In this document: positions 48,406-57,738 of the stretch, one piece after another
Numbering within the stretch: position 1 is the stretch's first letter
Layout: every line of letters begins with the position of its first letter
Source: Mucilaginibacter hurinus
Lineage (GTDB): Bacteria; Bacteroidota; Bacteroidia; Sphingobacteriales; Sphingobacteriaceae
Direction: 5' to 3'
NCBI RefSeq assembly: GCF_003324525.1
Contig: NZ_QGDC01000002.1
Span: 434,001 to 498,000 of the forward strand
Length of the DNA stretch: 64,000 nt
The notes under the pieces: model-generated
The model's database searches: none
Told to the model about the DNA's origin: nothing
Seen by the model: the letters and a program-made list of their open reading frames with translations, nothing else
Program-made: the position numbers and the translations under genes

Positions 48406-48993
48406 ATGAATATAGACTTTGATAAAACCAACGGTTTAGTGCCGGTAATTATACAGGACGAAAAAACACTTGAAGTACTGATGCTGGGCTATATGAACCA
48501 GGAAGCGTACGACAAAACCCTGCAGGAAAACATTGTAACTTTTTTTTCGCGCACAAAAAACCGGTTGTGGACTAAGGGCGAAACCAGTAACAACTTTCTG
48601 CATGTTAAGGATATTAAGCTGGATTGCGACAATGATACGCTATTGATAAAAGTAACAGCCGATGGCCCCACCTGTCATACAGGCGACCGCAGTTGTTTTA
48701 AAACCGAATACAATAGCAATTTCATTAACCAGCTGGAACGTATTATTGACGAACGTTATACCCATCCGGCAGAAAGTTCGTATGTAAACAAGCTGCGTAC
48801 AAAAGGCTTAAATAAAATTGCCCAAAAGGTTGGTGAAGAAGGTGTTGAAACGGTAATAGCTGCACTGGCTGAAACAGAAGCTGATTTGGTGAACGAGGCG
48901 TCGGACCTGGTGTTTCACCTTCTTGTGTTACTTCGCGAAAAAGGATTGACTTTAGACAAGATAGCAAAAAACTTAGAGCAGAGGCATAAATAG
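48406..48993 (+). CDS. hisI: Bifunctional phosphoribosyl-AMP cyclohydrolase / phosphoribosyl-ATP pyrophosphatase
   Basis: HisIE carries out the second and third steps. Residues 1-105 are the cyclohydrolase with VLMLGYMNQEAY, FFSRTKNRLWTKGETSNN and the zinc cysteines in LDCDND and PTCHTGDRSCF. Residues 108-195 are the pyrophosphatase with KVGEEGVETVIAA and EASDLVFHLLVLL. A 138-bp gap after hisF contains a small GC-rich hairpin (CGGCG/CGCCG, 48274-48286) but no clear terminator, so it probably stays in the operon. Confidence 0.96.
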   Translation: MNIDFDKTNGLVPVIIQDEKTLEVLMLGYMNQEAYDKTLQENIVTFFSRTKNRLWTKGETSNNFLHVKDIKLDCDNDTLLIKVTADGPTCHTGDRSCFKTEYNSNFINQLERIIDERYTHPAESSYVNKLRTKGLNKIAQKVGEEGVETVIAALAETEADLVNEASDLVFHLLVLLREKGLTLDKIAKNLEQRHK

Positions 48994-49071
48994 ATCATAG
49001 TAAATGGTTCAGAGTTCATAGTCAGAAGGTGGCTAAATTGAACGGACTTTTATGAACCATGAACATGAACA
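48994..49071. repeat. Inverted repeat, GGTTCAGAGTTCATAG type
   Basis: ATGGTTCAGAGTTCATAG in the left arm (near 49004-49021) is complementary to TATGAACCATGAACATGAAC in the right arm (near 49051-49070). The right arm ends just before the WD40 start and, if translated from the ATG at 49052, would add MNHEHEHKTK to that protein. Confidence 0.55.
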
Positions 49072-49081
49072 TAAAACTAAA

Positions 49082-49987
49082 ATGATCACCGCTGAAAAAA
49101 TAAATGAGTTAACCGGCCATGGCAACCCCATATTTACCGCTGAACTTTCGCAAAAACCGGGAATATTGTTTACCGGGGGCAATGACAAGGGTGTGGTGGA
49201 ATGGAGCCTTAAGACTATGTCGTTTATCAAAGTATTATTTCCGGTACCTGCGTCTGTTTATGCCCTTAACTGCCCGGAGGGATTCCCCTACCTATTTGCC
49301 GGTTTGCGCACCGGCGATGTACCGGTTTTTGATTTCTCACAGCAAAAGGTAGTTAAATTGCTTAAGCATCACACCAAACCGATTTTTGATATAAAGGCCG
49401 TACCCGGCAAAAACGAATTACTGGTGGCATCAGAAGATGGGTCAGTATCAATTTGGAGCCTGGAGACGCTGGATTTGATCCATACCATACAGGTATCGCA
49501 TGATACAGTGCGTTGTGTTACCATATCGCCCGGCCGAAGACATGTAGCCTTTGGTTGTCGGGACAACAGTATACGGATATACGACCTGGACGATTACGGT
49601 TATATAACTACTGCAACGGGCCACACGATGTCGGTATTTTCACTTGAATATTCGCCTAATGGAGAGTACTTGGTTTCCGGGTCGCGTGATGCCCAATTAA
49701 AAATCTGGAACACGGTTGATTATGCGTTGCTGCAAAACATCCCTGCACACCTCTTCGCTGTAAACCACATCGCATTCCATCCCTCGCTGCCTTACTTTGC
49801 AACGGCCAGTATGGATAAAAGCATAAAAATATGGGACGCGCATAGCTTTAAGCTGCGCAAAGCCATCAGCCGCGAAAAAGGTTATCCCGGGCACGTGCTA
49901 TCCATTAACAAACTGGCATGGAACGACAACTACCTTATTTCAGTAAGTGATGATAAGCGGGTGATACTTTGGAACATCGGTTTTTAA
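49082..49987 (+). CDS. WD40 repeat protein
   Basis: A 301-residue cytosolic protein made of about seven WD40 blades, e.g. GSRDAQLKIWNTVDY, SMDKSIKIWDAH and DDKRVILWN at the end; it should form a single beta-propeller, a platform for protein contacts. Binding partner unknown. ATG 49082 (MITAEK) is preferred because the ten extra codons from 49052 are derived from the intergenic repeat. Its stop overlaps the convergent NlpC/P60 gene by 4 nt. Confidence 0.87.
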   Translation: MITAEKINELTGHGNPIFTAELSQKPGILFTGGNDKGVVEWSLKTMSFIKVLFPVPASVYALNCPEGFPYLFAGLRTGDVPVFDFSQQKVVKLLKHHTKPIFDIKAVPGKNELLVASEDGSVSIWSLETLDLIHTIQVSHDTVRCVTISPGRRHVAFGCRDNSIRIYDLDDYGYITTATGHTMSVFSLEYSPNGEYLVSGSRDAQLKIWNTVDYALLQNIPAHLFAVNHIAFHPSLPYFATASMDKSIKIWDAHSFKLRKAISREKGYPGHVLSINKLAWNDNYLISVSDDKRVILWNIGF

Positions 49988-50751
49988 ATAAACCGCCTTA
50001 CACAGTTAAATTTGTGCGTATAGCGCTTTAACTCTTCCGAGTAAATGCCTTCTTCATCAATTCTGTCTATTTTAACTTTTCCTGATGCGTGAAGGATATT
50101 TTCGTTATCGAGCATAATACCTACGTGGGTTATCCTCCCCTCTTTATTTTCAAAAAAAGCCAGGTCTCCCTCCTGCGCCGCTGAAAGCTTTTCAATTAGT
50201 TGTCCCTGCCGGGCTTGCTGACTGGCATCGCGATCTATTTTAATGCCATGCCACTTAAATACCGCCTGCGAAAGGCCCGAACAATCAATTCCAAAATGTG
50301 TGCGCCCTCCCCAAAGGTAAGGCACATGCATAAACTGCATAGCTGTTTCGGTAATGCTATCACGCTCCTCATCGTCATCAATTTCGGGCACTAGGTAAGC
50401 TTCATTATTTATACGGCATTCGGTATGCTGTAAATAGGGCAACGAGCTGCCAAAAGGCAGGTACAGCAAACTCATATCCGATTTTTTAAAGGCCCATGTA
50501 ACCGGGCTGTTAGTTATGGCCGGTATATTAAATTTTATATCATCAAAAGTTTGCTTATCGGTAAGTTCAAACAGCAACCTGCCTATCCAACCGGTATAAT
50601 TATCATAGGCAGTAATAATTTTTACCCAATGCTCCTGCCATTCCAATATTTCAAATGCCTCTCCAAACAATACCTGCGATGTTTGTTCGGCGCGCTCGGT
50701 TGGCTCGGCACGCAGAGGAGCTATCGCAAGGTTACAAATTCCGTATTCCAT
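49984..50751 (-). CDS. NlpC/P60 family cell-wall hydrolase with SH3 domain
   Basis: A 255-residue protein. An N-terminal bacterial SH3-like domain (about 1-75, with LFGEAFEILEWQEHWVKI) and a second such segment precede a C-terminal NlpC/P60 peptidase with the catalytic Cys in GIDCSGLSQ, His in THVGIML and a third polar residue in HASG. Such enzymes cut gamma-D-Glu-meso-diaminopimelate or related stem-peptide bonds. No signal peptide is seen, so it may act on imported muropeptides in the cytosol, like YkfC. Start at MEYGIC; three codons upstream is another ATG. Confidence 0.88.
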   Translation of the reverse strand: MEYGICNLAIAPLRAEPTERAEQTSQVLFGEAFEILEWQEHWVKIITAYDNYTGWIGRLLFELTDKQTFDDIKFNIPAITNSPVTWAFKKSDMSLLYLPFGSSLPYLQHTECRINNEAYLVPEIDDDEERDSITETAMQFMHVPYLWGGRTHFGIDCSGLSQAVFKWHGIKIDRDASQQARQGQLIEKLSAAQEGDLAFFENKEGRITHVGIMLDNENILHASGKVKIDRIDEEGIYSEELKRYTHKFNCVRRFI

Positions 50752-50803
50752 TAACAGCAAAATTAGATAAAAAAGTGCGTGGTTAAATTCTGTAAAGCCC
50801 AGG

Positions 50804-50831
50804 TAAAAAAAAAGCGCCTTTAAAAGGCGCT
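50804..50831 (-). terminator. Intrinsic terminator of the ferredoxin gene
   Basis: On the minus strand AGCGCCTTT pairs with AAAGGCGCT around a single-base turn (50813-50831, in practice a 4-nt loop), followed by nine U. Located 29 bp past the ferredoxin stop. Confidence 0.85.
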
Positions 50832-50859
50832 CTTCGGGTATCTTATCATTAACAGCATG

Positions 50860-51210
50860 TTACTCTACATGCAGCCAGGCCTTTTTAGCCAGGAGTTCTT
50901 CGTCGGTCTCGCGTATATCTTCATCATCTACGCAGCAATCAACCGGACAAACAGCAGCACATTGTGGTTCGTCATGAAAACCCACACACTCTGTACATTT
51001 ATCCGGAACAATGTAATAAATATCGTCAGATAAAGCAGCCTGAGTTTCTTCAGCGTTAAGGGTGTTACCGTCTCCAAAATCAATTACCCCCCTTAAACCT
51101 GTACCATCAGAGAAACGCCAGGCGGCACCTGCATCATAAATAGCATTGTTAGGGCATTCCGGTTCGCAGGCCCCGCAGTTTATGCATTCATCGGTGATTT
51201 TAATCGCCAT
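50860..51210 (-). CDS. Two-cluster 4Fe-4S ferredoxin
   Basis: A 116-residue ferredoxin with [12 protein letters not shown] for the first cluster and [18 protein letters not shown] for the second, the latter with the longer spacing of the Azotobacter/Allochromatium type. The middle insert (about 25-65) is acidic and the C-terminus has KKAWLHVE. It probably serves as a low-potential electron carrier. It is monocistronic with its own terminator and is divergent from a LuxC-like reductase, an arrangement I recall from other Bacteroidota. Confidence 0.92.
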   Translation of the reverse strand: MAIKITDECINCGACEPECPNNAIYDAGAAWRFSDGTGLRGVIDFGDGNTLNAEETQAALSDDIYYIVPDKCTECVGFHDEPQCAAVCPVDCCVDDEDIRETDEELLAKKAWLHVE

Positions 51211-51251
51211 ATTTTTATATAAATCTTATAATCTAAATTAACTTTGCCCGT

Positions 51252-51270
51252 TATTTTTGCTGCAAATATA
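51252..51270. promoter_or_regulatory. Interlocked divergent -7 boxes
   Basis: TATTTTTG on the plus strand (51252-51259) and TATATTTG on the minus strand (51263-51270) are both exact TAnnTTTG matches, separated by 3 bp. The predicted starts cross over each other by about 10 bp, so transcripts for the reductase and the ferredoxin would compete for this stretch. Confidence 0.4.
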
Positions 51271-51312
51271 ACAAAAAAACACGTCCAGGGTTTACCTCAG
51301 TAACCATTTTAT

Positions 51313-52338
51313 ATGTCAAATTACATTCCTAATACATTTATTAACTCATTTTCACTACTTGGCGATCACCTTCGCCATCCGGATACAGAGCTGAAGGAAA
51401 TTATTGAAACTGAAAAATTATACAACGCCTGGTTTACACCTGAAAGCGTTTCGGCCTCCGTAGCAGCTATAGCAGAGCATCTGAGTCATGCTAACCTGTC
51501 CAAATGGACAGCATCGTATAACCTCAATGCAAACCATGCCCCAAAACATATCGGCCTCATACTGGCCGGCAATATACCCCTGGTAGGATTTCACGATATA
51601 ATGTGTGTTTTGTTATCAGGAAACCATGCGTTAATCAAAGCCTCGTCACAGGATACCCGGTTAATAAAATACATTTTGAATAAACTAGTAAGCATTGATG
51701 CGCGTTTTAGCAACCGTTTTACGTTTGTTGAAAAACTGCAAAATTTTGATGCGGTTATTGCTACCGGCAGCGATAATTCGTCACGCTATTTTGAGTACTA
51801 CTTTGGCAAAGTGCCGCACATTATACGTAAAAACCGTAATAGCTTAGCGGTGCTTACCGGGCATGAAACAGCAGAGCAACTGCATGCTCTCGGTCATGAT
51901 ATTTTTGACTATTACGGCCTGGGGTGCCGCAACGTATCAAAACTTATGGTGCCGCAAGGCTTTAACTTCACGCCTTTTTTTGAGGCCATAGAATCCTATC
52001 AGCCCATAATAAACCACCATAAATACAATAACAATTACGATTACAATAAATCTGTTTACCTGGTTAACAGTGACAAACACCTGGATAACGGTTTTTTATT
52101 GGTGAAAGAAGACACCAGGTTGTCGTCGCCGCTGGCTGTACTGTTTTTTGAGTATTACGACAGCCTTGCATCAGCCGAAAAAACCATTAACATGAACAGC
52201 GAAAAGATACAATGTGTGGTAAGCGGTGGGGCCTTAAAAGTAAATGCCCAGGTGGTTGATTTTGGTAAAAGCCAGCGCCCCGGACTGGCGGATTATGCCG
52301 ACGGGATTGATACGATGAAATTTTTGGCTGATCTTTAA
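51313..52338 (+). CDS. LuxC-like acyl-CoA reductase
   Basis: A 341-residue protein of the acyl-CoA reductase (LuxC) family, which reduces acyl-CoA to aldehyde with NADPH. It has GLILAGNIPLVGFHD in the nucleotide-binding region, ATGSDNSSRYF and the active-site Cys in YYGLGCRNVSKL. It is shorter than luminous-bacteria LuxC (about 480), like other Bacteroidota members. Its physiological substrate is unknown; no fatty aldehyde or wax genes are near. Confidence 0.85.
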   Translation: MSNYIPNTFINSFSLLGDHLRHPDTELKEIIETEKLYNAWFTPESVSASVAAIAEHLSHANLSKWTASYNLNANHAPKHIGLILAGNIPLVGFHDIMCVLLSGNHALIKASSQDTRLIKYILNKLVSIDARFSNRFTFVEKLQNFDAVIATGSDNSSRYFEYYFGKVPHIIRKNRNSLAVLTGHETAEQLHALGHDIFDYYGLGCRNVSKLMVPQGFNFTPFFEAIESYQPIINHHKYNNNYDYNKSVYLVNSDKHLDNGFLLVKEDTRLSSPLAVLFFEYYDSLASAEKTINMNSEKIQCVVSGGALKVNAQVVDFGKSQRPGLADYADGIDTMKFLADL

Positions 52339-52367
52339 AATTACAATACCTTTGGAAAACAGCTTTT

Positions 52368-52437
52368 TGGTTGATGGTTCATTGTTCGTAACCAAATTGG
52401 TTGTACCATGAACTATATGCCGTGACCATGAACTAAC
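52368..52437. repeat. Inverted repeat, GGTTGATGGTTCATTGTTC type
   Basis: TTGATGGTTCATTGTTC (left) and GAACTATATGCCGTGACCATGAAC (right, in pattern) are complementary in blocks, with an inner ACCAAATTGGT palindrome. A member of the GTTCAT family that fills the gap between the LuxC-like gene and the next gene. Confidence 0.5.
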
Positions 52438-52644
52438 ATGTATATTATAAAAGTAAAAGGCGTTGCAAAAATACCCGACTACGTGCAGCTAAGAGACGAT
52501 AAGTTTACCTTGCTAGCGTATTTTAGGGTTGACAGGCCCGATAAATCTTTAGATAAAGTTGGGTTGGCCGACAAAGCCGAGCATATTATGGAAATTATAA
52601 AGGACCTGCCTTTTGGGCAGATCCTGAAATTAGACCTGGAGTAA
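52438..52644 (+). CDS. Small conserved protein next to ftsE
   Basis: A 68-residue protein with a beta-rich start (MYIIKVKGVAKIPDYVQLRD), a central YFRVDRPDKSLDK segment and a C-terminal GQILKLDLE. It lies 6 bp before ftsE and so shares its message. I recall similar small proteins in this position in relatives but know no function. Spacing and codon use support a real gene. Confidence 0.7.
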   Translation: MYIIKVKGVAKIPDYVQLRDDKFTLLAYFRVDRPDKSLDKVGLADKAEHIMEIIKDLPFGQILKLDLE

Positions 52645-52650
52645 AAAAAG

Positions 52651-53337
52651 ATGATAGGAAATTCTATTATAAAATTAACCGGTGTTGATATCTTTCAGCA
52701 AAAGCACCTGGTATTATCAAACGTTGACCTGCATATTGATAAAGGCGACTTTGTGTGGCTGATAGGCCAAACCGGATCAGGCAAAAGCAGCTTGCTCAAG
52801 GTTATTTACGGTGATTTGCATATCAACACGGGTATGGGTCACGCCTGCGGATACGATTTAAACAAGCTTGCAGACAGGGATGTGCCGTTTTTACGCCGTA
52901 AACTTGGCATCGTTTTCCAGGATTTTCAGTTGCTGACCGATCGTACGGTTGAACAAAACCTGCATTTTGTAATGCGCGCCACCGGCTGGAAAGATCCTAA
53001 GCTTATTAACGAACGCGCCCTGGATGTACTTGAAAAAGTCGGCCTGCGCTCTAAATTAAAAAAAATGCCGCATGAGCTTTCGGGCGGCGAGCAGCAGCGT
53101 GTGGTAATAGCCCGCGCACTGCTTAACGACCCAGAGATTATATTGGCTGACGAACCAACGGGCAACCTTGACCCGGATACTTCTGAAGAAATTGTTATGC
53201 TGCTAAAGCAGATAGGACAACAAATGGGCACTGCCATAATAATGGCTACGCATGACTATCACATTATCCGCACATTTCCCTCGCGCATTATTAAATGCGA
53301 GAATGGCAAGGTGCTTGAAGATGTTACTATAGCATAA
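52651..53337 (+). CDS. ftsE: Cell division ABC ATPase FtsE
   Basis: FtsE with the membrane protein FtsX controls cell-wall hydrolases at the septum. The 228-residue ATPase has Walker [12 protein letters not shown]-loop VFQDFQLL, signature LSGGEQQR, Walker [13 protein letters not shown] and H-switch ATHDYHI. The DRTVEQNL segment after the Q-loop is typical of FtsE. ftsX is not adjacent, as is common in this phylum. It is the second gene after the 68-residue protein. Confidence 0.92.
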   Translation: MIGNSIIKLTGVDIFQQKHLVLSNVDLHIDKGDFVWLIGQTGSGKSSLLKVIYGDLHINTGMGHACGYDLNKLADRDVPFLRRKLGIVFQDFQLLTDRTVEQNLHFVMRATGWKDPKLINERALDVLEKVGLRSKLKKMPHELSGGEQQRVVIARALLNDPEIILADEPTGNLDPDTSEEIVMLLKQIGQQMGTAIIMATHDYHIIRTFPSRIIKCENGKVLEDVTIA

Positions 53338-53506
53338 GCATATTACCGTTGCAATATAGCCTTATCCATCTGTTACTGTCCTAACCGGCAAGTAAACAAA
53401 CTGCCACTGTCATCAAAACTGCCATCGCTTCCATAAAAGCACAAAACTCTCTGTCACCTTGTCGGCTTTATGCCTATGGCAAGGTACTTGATTAGCCCTA
53501 TTAGTT

Positions 53507-54085
53507 ATGAAATTTAACGATATGCTGAAGAAAAAAAAGAAGGAAACACCTGAAAATTTAACTGACGTGCAAAACGAAAACGTACCTGCAGAAGAACAGG
53601 AGCTAACACAACAAACAGAGGCGGCACAGGAGCCATCTGCTGAAGATAAAGCAAAAGAAGAACTGGCACAGGCTAATGAAAAATATCTGCGCTTGTATGC
53701 CGAGTTTGATAACTTCAGGCGCCGTACTTCAAAGGAAAGAGTTGAACTGTTACAAACGGCCGGCAAAGAAGTAATAGTATCGTTATTGCCGGTACTGGAT
53801 GATTTTGAACGTGCATTTAAGTCAATGGATCAGGCAACGGATGTGGTTGCGGTAAAAGCCGGCGTAGAGTTGATTTACAGTAAACTTAACAATATACTGC
53901 AGCAAAAAGGTTTAAAACCAATGGAAGCCATTGGCCAGCCTTTTGACGCCGACCTGCACGAAGCCATTACCAATATACCCGCCCCCAATGATGAGATGAA
54001 AGGTAAAGTGGTGGACGAAATGGAAAAAGGTTATTACCTGGGCGAAAAGGTAGCACGCTTTGCCAAGGTTATAGTAGGAAGTTAA
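53507..54085 (+). CDS. grpE: Nucleotide exchange factor GrpE
   Basis: GrpE releases ADP from DnaK. The 192-residue protein has a charged, probably disordered N-terminal 60 residues, a long coiled coil with KYLRLYAEFDNFRRRT, then the beta domain with LPVLDDFERA and FDADLHEAI. It is 120 bp before dnaJ and forms an operon with it. Neither hrcA nor dnaK is present here and no CIRCE element is visible. Confidence 0.95.
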   Translation: MKFNDMLKKKKKETPENLTDVQNENVPAEEQELTQQTEAAQEPSAEDKAKEELAQANEKYLRLYAEFDNFRRRTSKERVELLQTAGKEVIVSLLPVLDDFERAFKSMDQATDVVAVKAGVELIYSKLNNILQQKGLKPMEAIGQPFDADLHEAITNIPAPNDEMKGKVVDEMEKGYYLGEKVARFAKVIVGS

Positions 54086-54205
54086 AAATTAGTGAAAGAG
54101 GGAATTGGTTACGGGTGTTATACCGCTGCCAATTATGTTGATATCAAGATATAATTGTGATGGTGAGCGAAATATCACGCATCCAATAAATCAGTAAATA
54201 AAACA

Positions 54206-55372
54206 ATGTCTAAAAGAGATTATTACGACGTACTTGGGGTTTCAAAAAGCGCCGATGCCGAGGAAATTAAAAAGGCTTACCGTAAAATGGCCATTAAGTA
54301 TCACCCCGACAAAAATCAGGGCGATAAGGAGGCCGAAGAAAAATTTAAGGAAGCCGCCGAAGCTTACGAGGTGTTAAGCAATCCTGAGAAGCGCCAGCGG
54401 TACAACCAGTTTGGGCACGCGGCCAACGCGCAGTCGGCCAGCGGCGGCGGTTATGGCGGCGGCGGCATGAATATGGAAGACATATTTAGCCAGTTTGGTG
54501 ATATTTTTGGCGGCGGTAGTCCGTTCGAAGGTTTCTTTGGCGGCGGTGGCGGCAGGCAAAGCAGCGGCGGTCGTCGTGTAGCGCGCGGCAGCAACCTGCG
54601 TATAAAAGTGAAGCTTACGCTGGAGGAGATTGCCAACGGTGCCGAGAAAAAAATAAAAGTAAACAAGCAGGTAGTTTGCAGAACCTGCGATGGCAGTGGT
54701 GCAAAGGATAAGTCGTCTTTTCAAACCTGTAAAACCTGTGGCGGCCAGGGCGCTGTGCGCAGGGTGACCAATACCATACTTGGGCAAATGCAAACAACAA
54801 GCACCTGCCCTACCTGTAATGGCGAAGGTTCTATCATTACCTCAAAATGTACTGCCTGCCACGGCGATGGCGTAGTGCGCGGCGAAGAAACCATTACTAT
54901 AAACGTACCGGCCGGTGTTAGCGAAGGTATGCAGCTAAGCATGAGCGGCAAAGGCAACGCGGCCCCACGCGGCGGTATGCCCGGCGACCTTATTATATTG
55001 ATAGAGGAATTGCCGCATGAAACATTAAAACGAGATGGCAATAATGTTATATATGATTTGCATGTAAGCTTTATTGACGCGGCCCTTGGCACCAGCGTTG
55101 AAGTGCCAACCATTGATGGTAAAGCAAAAATTAAGCTTGAACCCGGTACGCAGGGCGGCAAAATATTACGCCTTAAAGGCAAAGGCGTGCCCGAGGTAAA
55201 CTCATACCACCGCGGCGACCAACTGGTGCACGTAAATATCTGGACGCCAAAGGCACTAAATCGCGAAGAGCGCGAAATGCTTGAAAAACTGCAAAACTCG
55301 CCTAACTTTAAACCTAATCCGGGCAAAAACGAAAAAAGCTTTTTTGAGCGGATGAAGGAATATTTTGAGTAA
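54206..55372 (+). CDS. dnaJ: Chaperone protein DnaJ
   Basis: DnaJ stimulates DnaK ATPase and delivers substrates. The 388-residue protein has a J domain with HPD (YHPDKNQGD), a long Gly/Phe-rich region (about 75-125), four CxxCxGxG zinc repeats ([32 protein letters not shown]) and the C-terminal substrate domains. Complete type I Hsp40. It ends close to a strong GC-rich hairpin. Confidence 0.97.
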   Translation: MSKRDYYDVLGVSKSADAEEIKKAYRKMAIKYHPDKNQGDKEAEEKFKEAAEAYEVLSNPEKRQRYNQFGHAANAQSASGGGYGGGGMNMEDIFSQFGDIFGGGSPFEGFFGGGGGRQSSGGRRVARGSNLRIKVKLTLEEIANGAEKKIKVNKQVVCRTCDGSGAKDKSSFQTCKTCGGQGAVRRVTNTILGQMQTTSTCPTCNGEGSIITSKCTACHGDGVVRGEETITINVPAGVSEGMQLSMSGKGNAAPRGGMPGDLIILIEELPHETLKRDGNNVIYDLHVSFIDAALGTSVEVPTIDGKAKIKLEPGTQGGKILRLKGKGVPEVNSYHRGDQLVHVNIWTPKALNREEREMLEKLQNSPNFKPNPGKNEKSFFERMKEYFE

Positions 55373-55401
55373 GCGTGTTAAAACTTTGAGATAAAGGCGA
55401 A

Positions 55402-55436
55402 GGCCTCATGAGGCCCGGGAAGTTTTTCCGGGCCTC
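55402..55436 (+). terminator. Overlapping hairpins after dnaJ
   Basis: GGCCTCATGAGGCC (55402-55415) is a perfect palindrome, and GAGGCCCGG (55410-55418) pairs with CCGGGCCTC (55428-55436). The two stems share bases and cannot form together. The T-tract is short (TTGCATTT), so termination may be partial. Confidence 0.55.
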
Positions 55437-55493
55437 TTGCATTTACTTTATCTTACTGCCTAACAATTACCGCACCGTACCGTTAACACTTTA

Positions 55494-56108
55494 ATGACGA
55501 TGTTGAAAATTAACTTAAAAACTACCCGGTTAGCTTATTTTTTAACGCTTATACATATCGTTACAAGGGGTATGTTATACAGCGTCCCGCTATTAAATAT
55601 CAATTTGAATGGCCATCTTCAATACTTGCTTTTATTTTTGGCAGAATTCAGCTATCTCGGGGTGTTGGTATATCTTATCCTGGTGCTCAGGCATTTTGGC
55701 TATAAGTGGCTTCCACTACCTTTAATATTATTGTTAATTACCGAGATGGTAAGCTTCGCCACAGCCACATTTTTCAGGCCGGACAACAAAGATACCGCCG
55801 TGCTTTATTCGGGTACATTAGCCGGGTTAAGCGTGTTTTTTTTGGCGGCAGAAGTTTGGCTGTCTATAGCCACCTACCACGTGCGCAACAACCATGTGCT
55901 GCGGTCATTCCGGTTGTTCGCCTTTACATTATTATCTGCACATATAGCCAAAACATTGCTTACCGTATATTTCGCTTTTTTGTTAGTTACTAAAGATCAG
56001 GATTACCTGAATTACGTAAACCTGCTATACCTTGTACCACCGCTAACGGTATTTTTCATAATACAAAGAGTGAGCATTGCCTTAGGCGAGAGCAAAGTAT
56101 CCGGATAA
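55494..56108 (+). CDS. Six-span membrane protein of unknown function
   Basis: A 204-residue inner-membrane protein with six hydrophobic helices and short loops (e.g. TTRLAYFLTLIHIVTRG, HLQYLLLFLAEFSYLGVLV). No catalytic motif is seen and no family is recognised. It lies 37 bp before ppx on the same strand and may share its message. Confidence 0.6.
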   Translation: MTMLKINLKTTRLAYFLTLIHIVTRGMLYSVPLLNINLNGHLQYLLLFLAEFSYLGVLVYLILVLRHFGYKWLPLPLILLLITEMVSFATATFFRPDNKDTAVLYSGTLAGLSVFFLAAEVWLSIATYHVRNNHVLRSFRLFAFTLLSAHIAKTLLTVYFAFLLVTKDQDYLNYVNLLYLVPPLTVFFIIQRVSIALGESKVSG

Positions 56109-56144
56109 TCAAACCATTTCTTTTTTCGTAAGTTTATTGGCAAT

Positions 56145-57098
56145 ATGACTAATATAATCACGCCGCCGCACAAACGGGTAGCCGTTATGGACCTTGGTAC
56201 CAATACTTTCCATTTGTTAATTGCCGAGGGCGGTCAGGCGAGTTATAAATCACTTGTTCATCAGCACATTGGTGTTAAATTAGGCGAAGGCGGCATAAAC
56301 AAAGGATTAATCCAGCCGGACGCCTATAAGCGCGGCATGGATACTATGCACGACTTCCATCGCCAAATAGTTGCACAGGATGTTACAGCGGTAAGGGCCA
56401 TCGCTACATCAGCCATGCGAAACGCCGGCAATGGCAAGGATTTTATCCGTGATGTTGAGCAATCAACAGGAATCAAAATTGAGGTGATAAATGGCGATAG
56501 TGAAGCCGAGTTTATATACAAAGGTATTAAAGCGGCCGGATGCCTTACCCTTTCCAATTCGCTGATACTGGATATTGGCGGTGGCAGCGTTGAATTTATT
56601 GTAGGTAATATCGACAGCATTTTTTACAAGCACAGTTTTGAAATAGGGGCAGCCAGGCTGATGGATAAATTCCACCAAACAGATCCGATACCCGCAGATG
56701 CCGTAAATGAGTTAAATAAGCATCTCGAAACCCACCTTACAGAATTATTTAATTCAATATCAGATTTACGTATCGAGCAGCTTATCGGCTCATCCGGTAC
56801 ATTTGAAACACTTGCTGAAGTAATAGAATTGGACAAAGGACACCCTTTTGACATCGAAAAAACTCAAAAGTACAATTTCAATTATGATGACCTGGTGGCA
56901 GTAACCGACCGCCTTGTTAACTCCACGCACGCTCAGCGTGCCGGGCACGAAGGCATAATCCCAATCAGGGTTGATATGATAGTGGTTGCATCACTGATAA
57001 CCCGGTTTGTAATGGATAAACTAGGCATAAAAAACGTTGTAATGTCTACCAGCTCGTTAAAAGAGGGGGTTTTGGCGGATATGTTAAATCAGCGTTAG
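56145..57098 (+). CDS. Exopolyphosphatase / guanosine pentaphosphate phosphatase family
   Basis: A 317-residue Ppx/GppA protein of the short, two-domain type. It has the actin-like phosphate loop AVMDLGTNTFHLLIAE, AIATSAMRNAGN, the second loop LDIGGGSVEFIVG and IGSSGTFETLAEV. Members release phosphate from polyphosphate or pppGpp; the substrate here cannot be chosen. Its stop overlaps the convergent gene at 57095 by 4 nt. Confidence 0.88.
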   Translation: MTNIITPPHKRVAVMDLGTNTFHLLIAEGGQASYKSLVHQHIGVKLGEGGINKGLIQPDAYKRGMDTMHDFHRQIVAQDVTAVRAIATSAMRNAGNGKDFIRDVEQSTGIKIEVINGDSEAEFIYKGIKAAGCLTLSNSLILDIGGGSVEFIVGNIDSIFYKHSFEIGAARLMDKFHQTDPIPADAVNELNKHLETHLTELFNSISDLRIEQLIGSSGTFETLAEVIELDKGHPFDIEKTQKYNFNYDDLVAVTDRLVNSTHAQRAGHEGIIPIRVDMIVVASLITRFVMDKLGIKNVVMSTSSLKEGVLADMLNQR

Positions 57099-57682
57099 AA
57101 ATCGCTCCGATTTTGTTCATTCTGTGCATTAATCGCCTCTTGGATTAATACACCATCCTGGTATAGAAGATTTACGTTCATTCCGGAAGTTATTCTTACA
57201 CTAATCATATTTTTTGTCGGTTCAGCGCTCTTATCATCATAAAATGTATTAAATTCTGCTTTTTCTGCTTTAATGGCAGTTAACTCGTAACCGTCACCAT
57301 CTTCATACGGACTTGTGAATCTTTTGAATGAATCTCCTTTCCCGTATACGGCATCTAAGTCTTCTACAAATTGATTATAAAAACTTATTAATTTAGAATC
57401 TGACGTTGGGGAAAACAAAAAACTTGCCTGAAATGCTTTTCCATTTATAAATTTTACAATCAAGCCGAATGCATTATTTGCGCCTACTTTAACATTCCTG
57501 AAAGTCACATTAGTCGATTTTGTATTTTCTACATCTAATTCGCCGCCCCTAAGGGTTATTGCTTTTATGACGCTTTCTTTATCTGACCCCAATTTAATAC
57601 CTAAAAAACCGTCTATTTTTTTTTGCGAAAACGCAATTGAAGTTATAAATAAAAATACCACTGTGATCAGAAACTGCTTCAT
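57095..57682 (-). CDS. Secreted hypothetical protein
   Basis: A 195-residue protein with a signal peptide (MKQFLITVVFLFITSIAFSQ). The mature N-terminus has FLGIKLGSDKESVIKAI, a small motif common to secreted Bacteroidota proteins of unknown role, and a mixed alpha/beta domain follows. Start at Met 57682 gives a proper signal peptide; a longer frame to 57730 does not. It may be the last gene of the maf unit, 56 bp away. Confidence 0.7.
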   Translation of the reverse strand: MKQFLITVVFLFITSIAFSQKKIDGFLGIKLGSDKESVIKAITLRGGELDVENTKSTNVTFRNVKVGANNAFGLIVKFINGKAFQASFLFSPTSDSKLISFYNQFVEDLDAVYGKGDSFKRFTSPYEDGDGYELTAIKAEKAEFNTFYDDKSAEPTKNMISVRITSGMNVNLLYQDGVLIQEAINAQNEQNRSDF

Positions 57683-57738
57683 AAAATATATGCGATAGAC
57701 TTTTGGTAAAAATAACACAAAATGTAACACAGGTAATA

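Noticed and set aside
54374-55326. Long frames opposite dnaJ
   Set aside because: Shadow of the Gly-rich and Cys-rich coding sequence on the other strand; no known domain.
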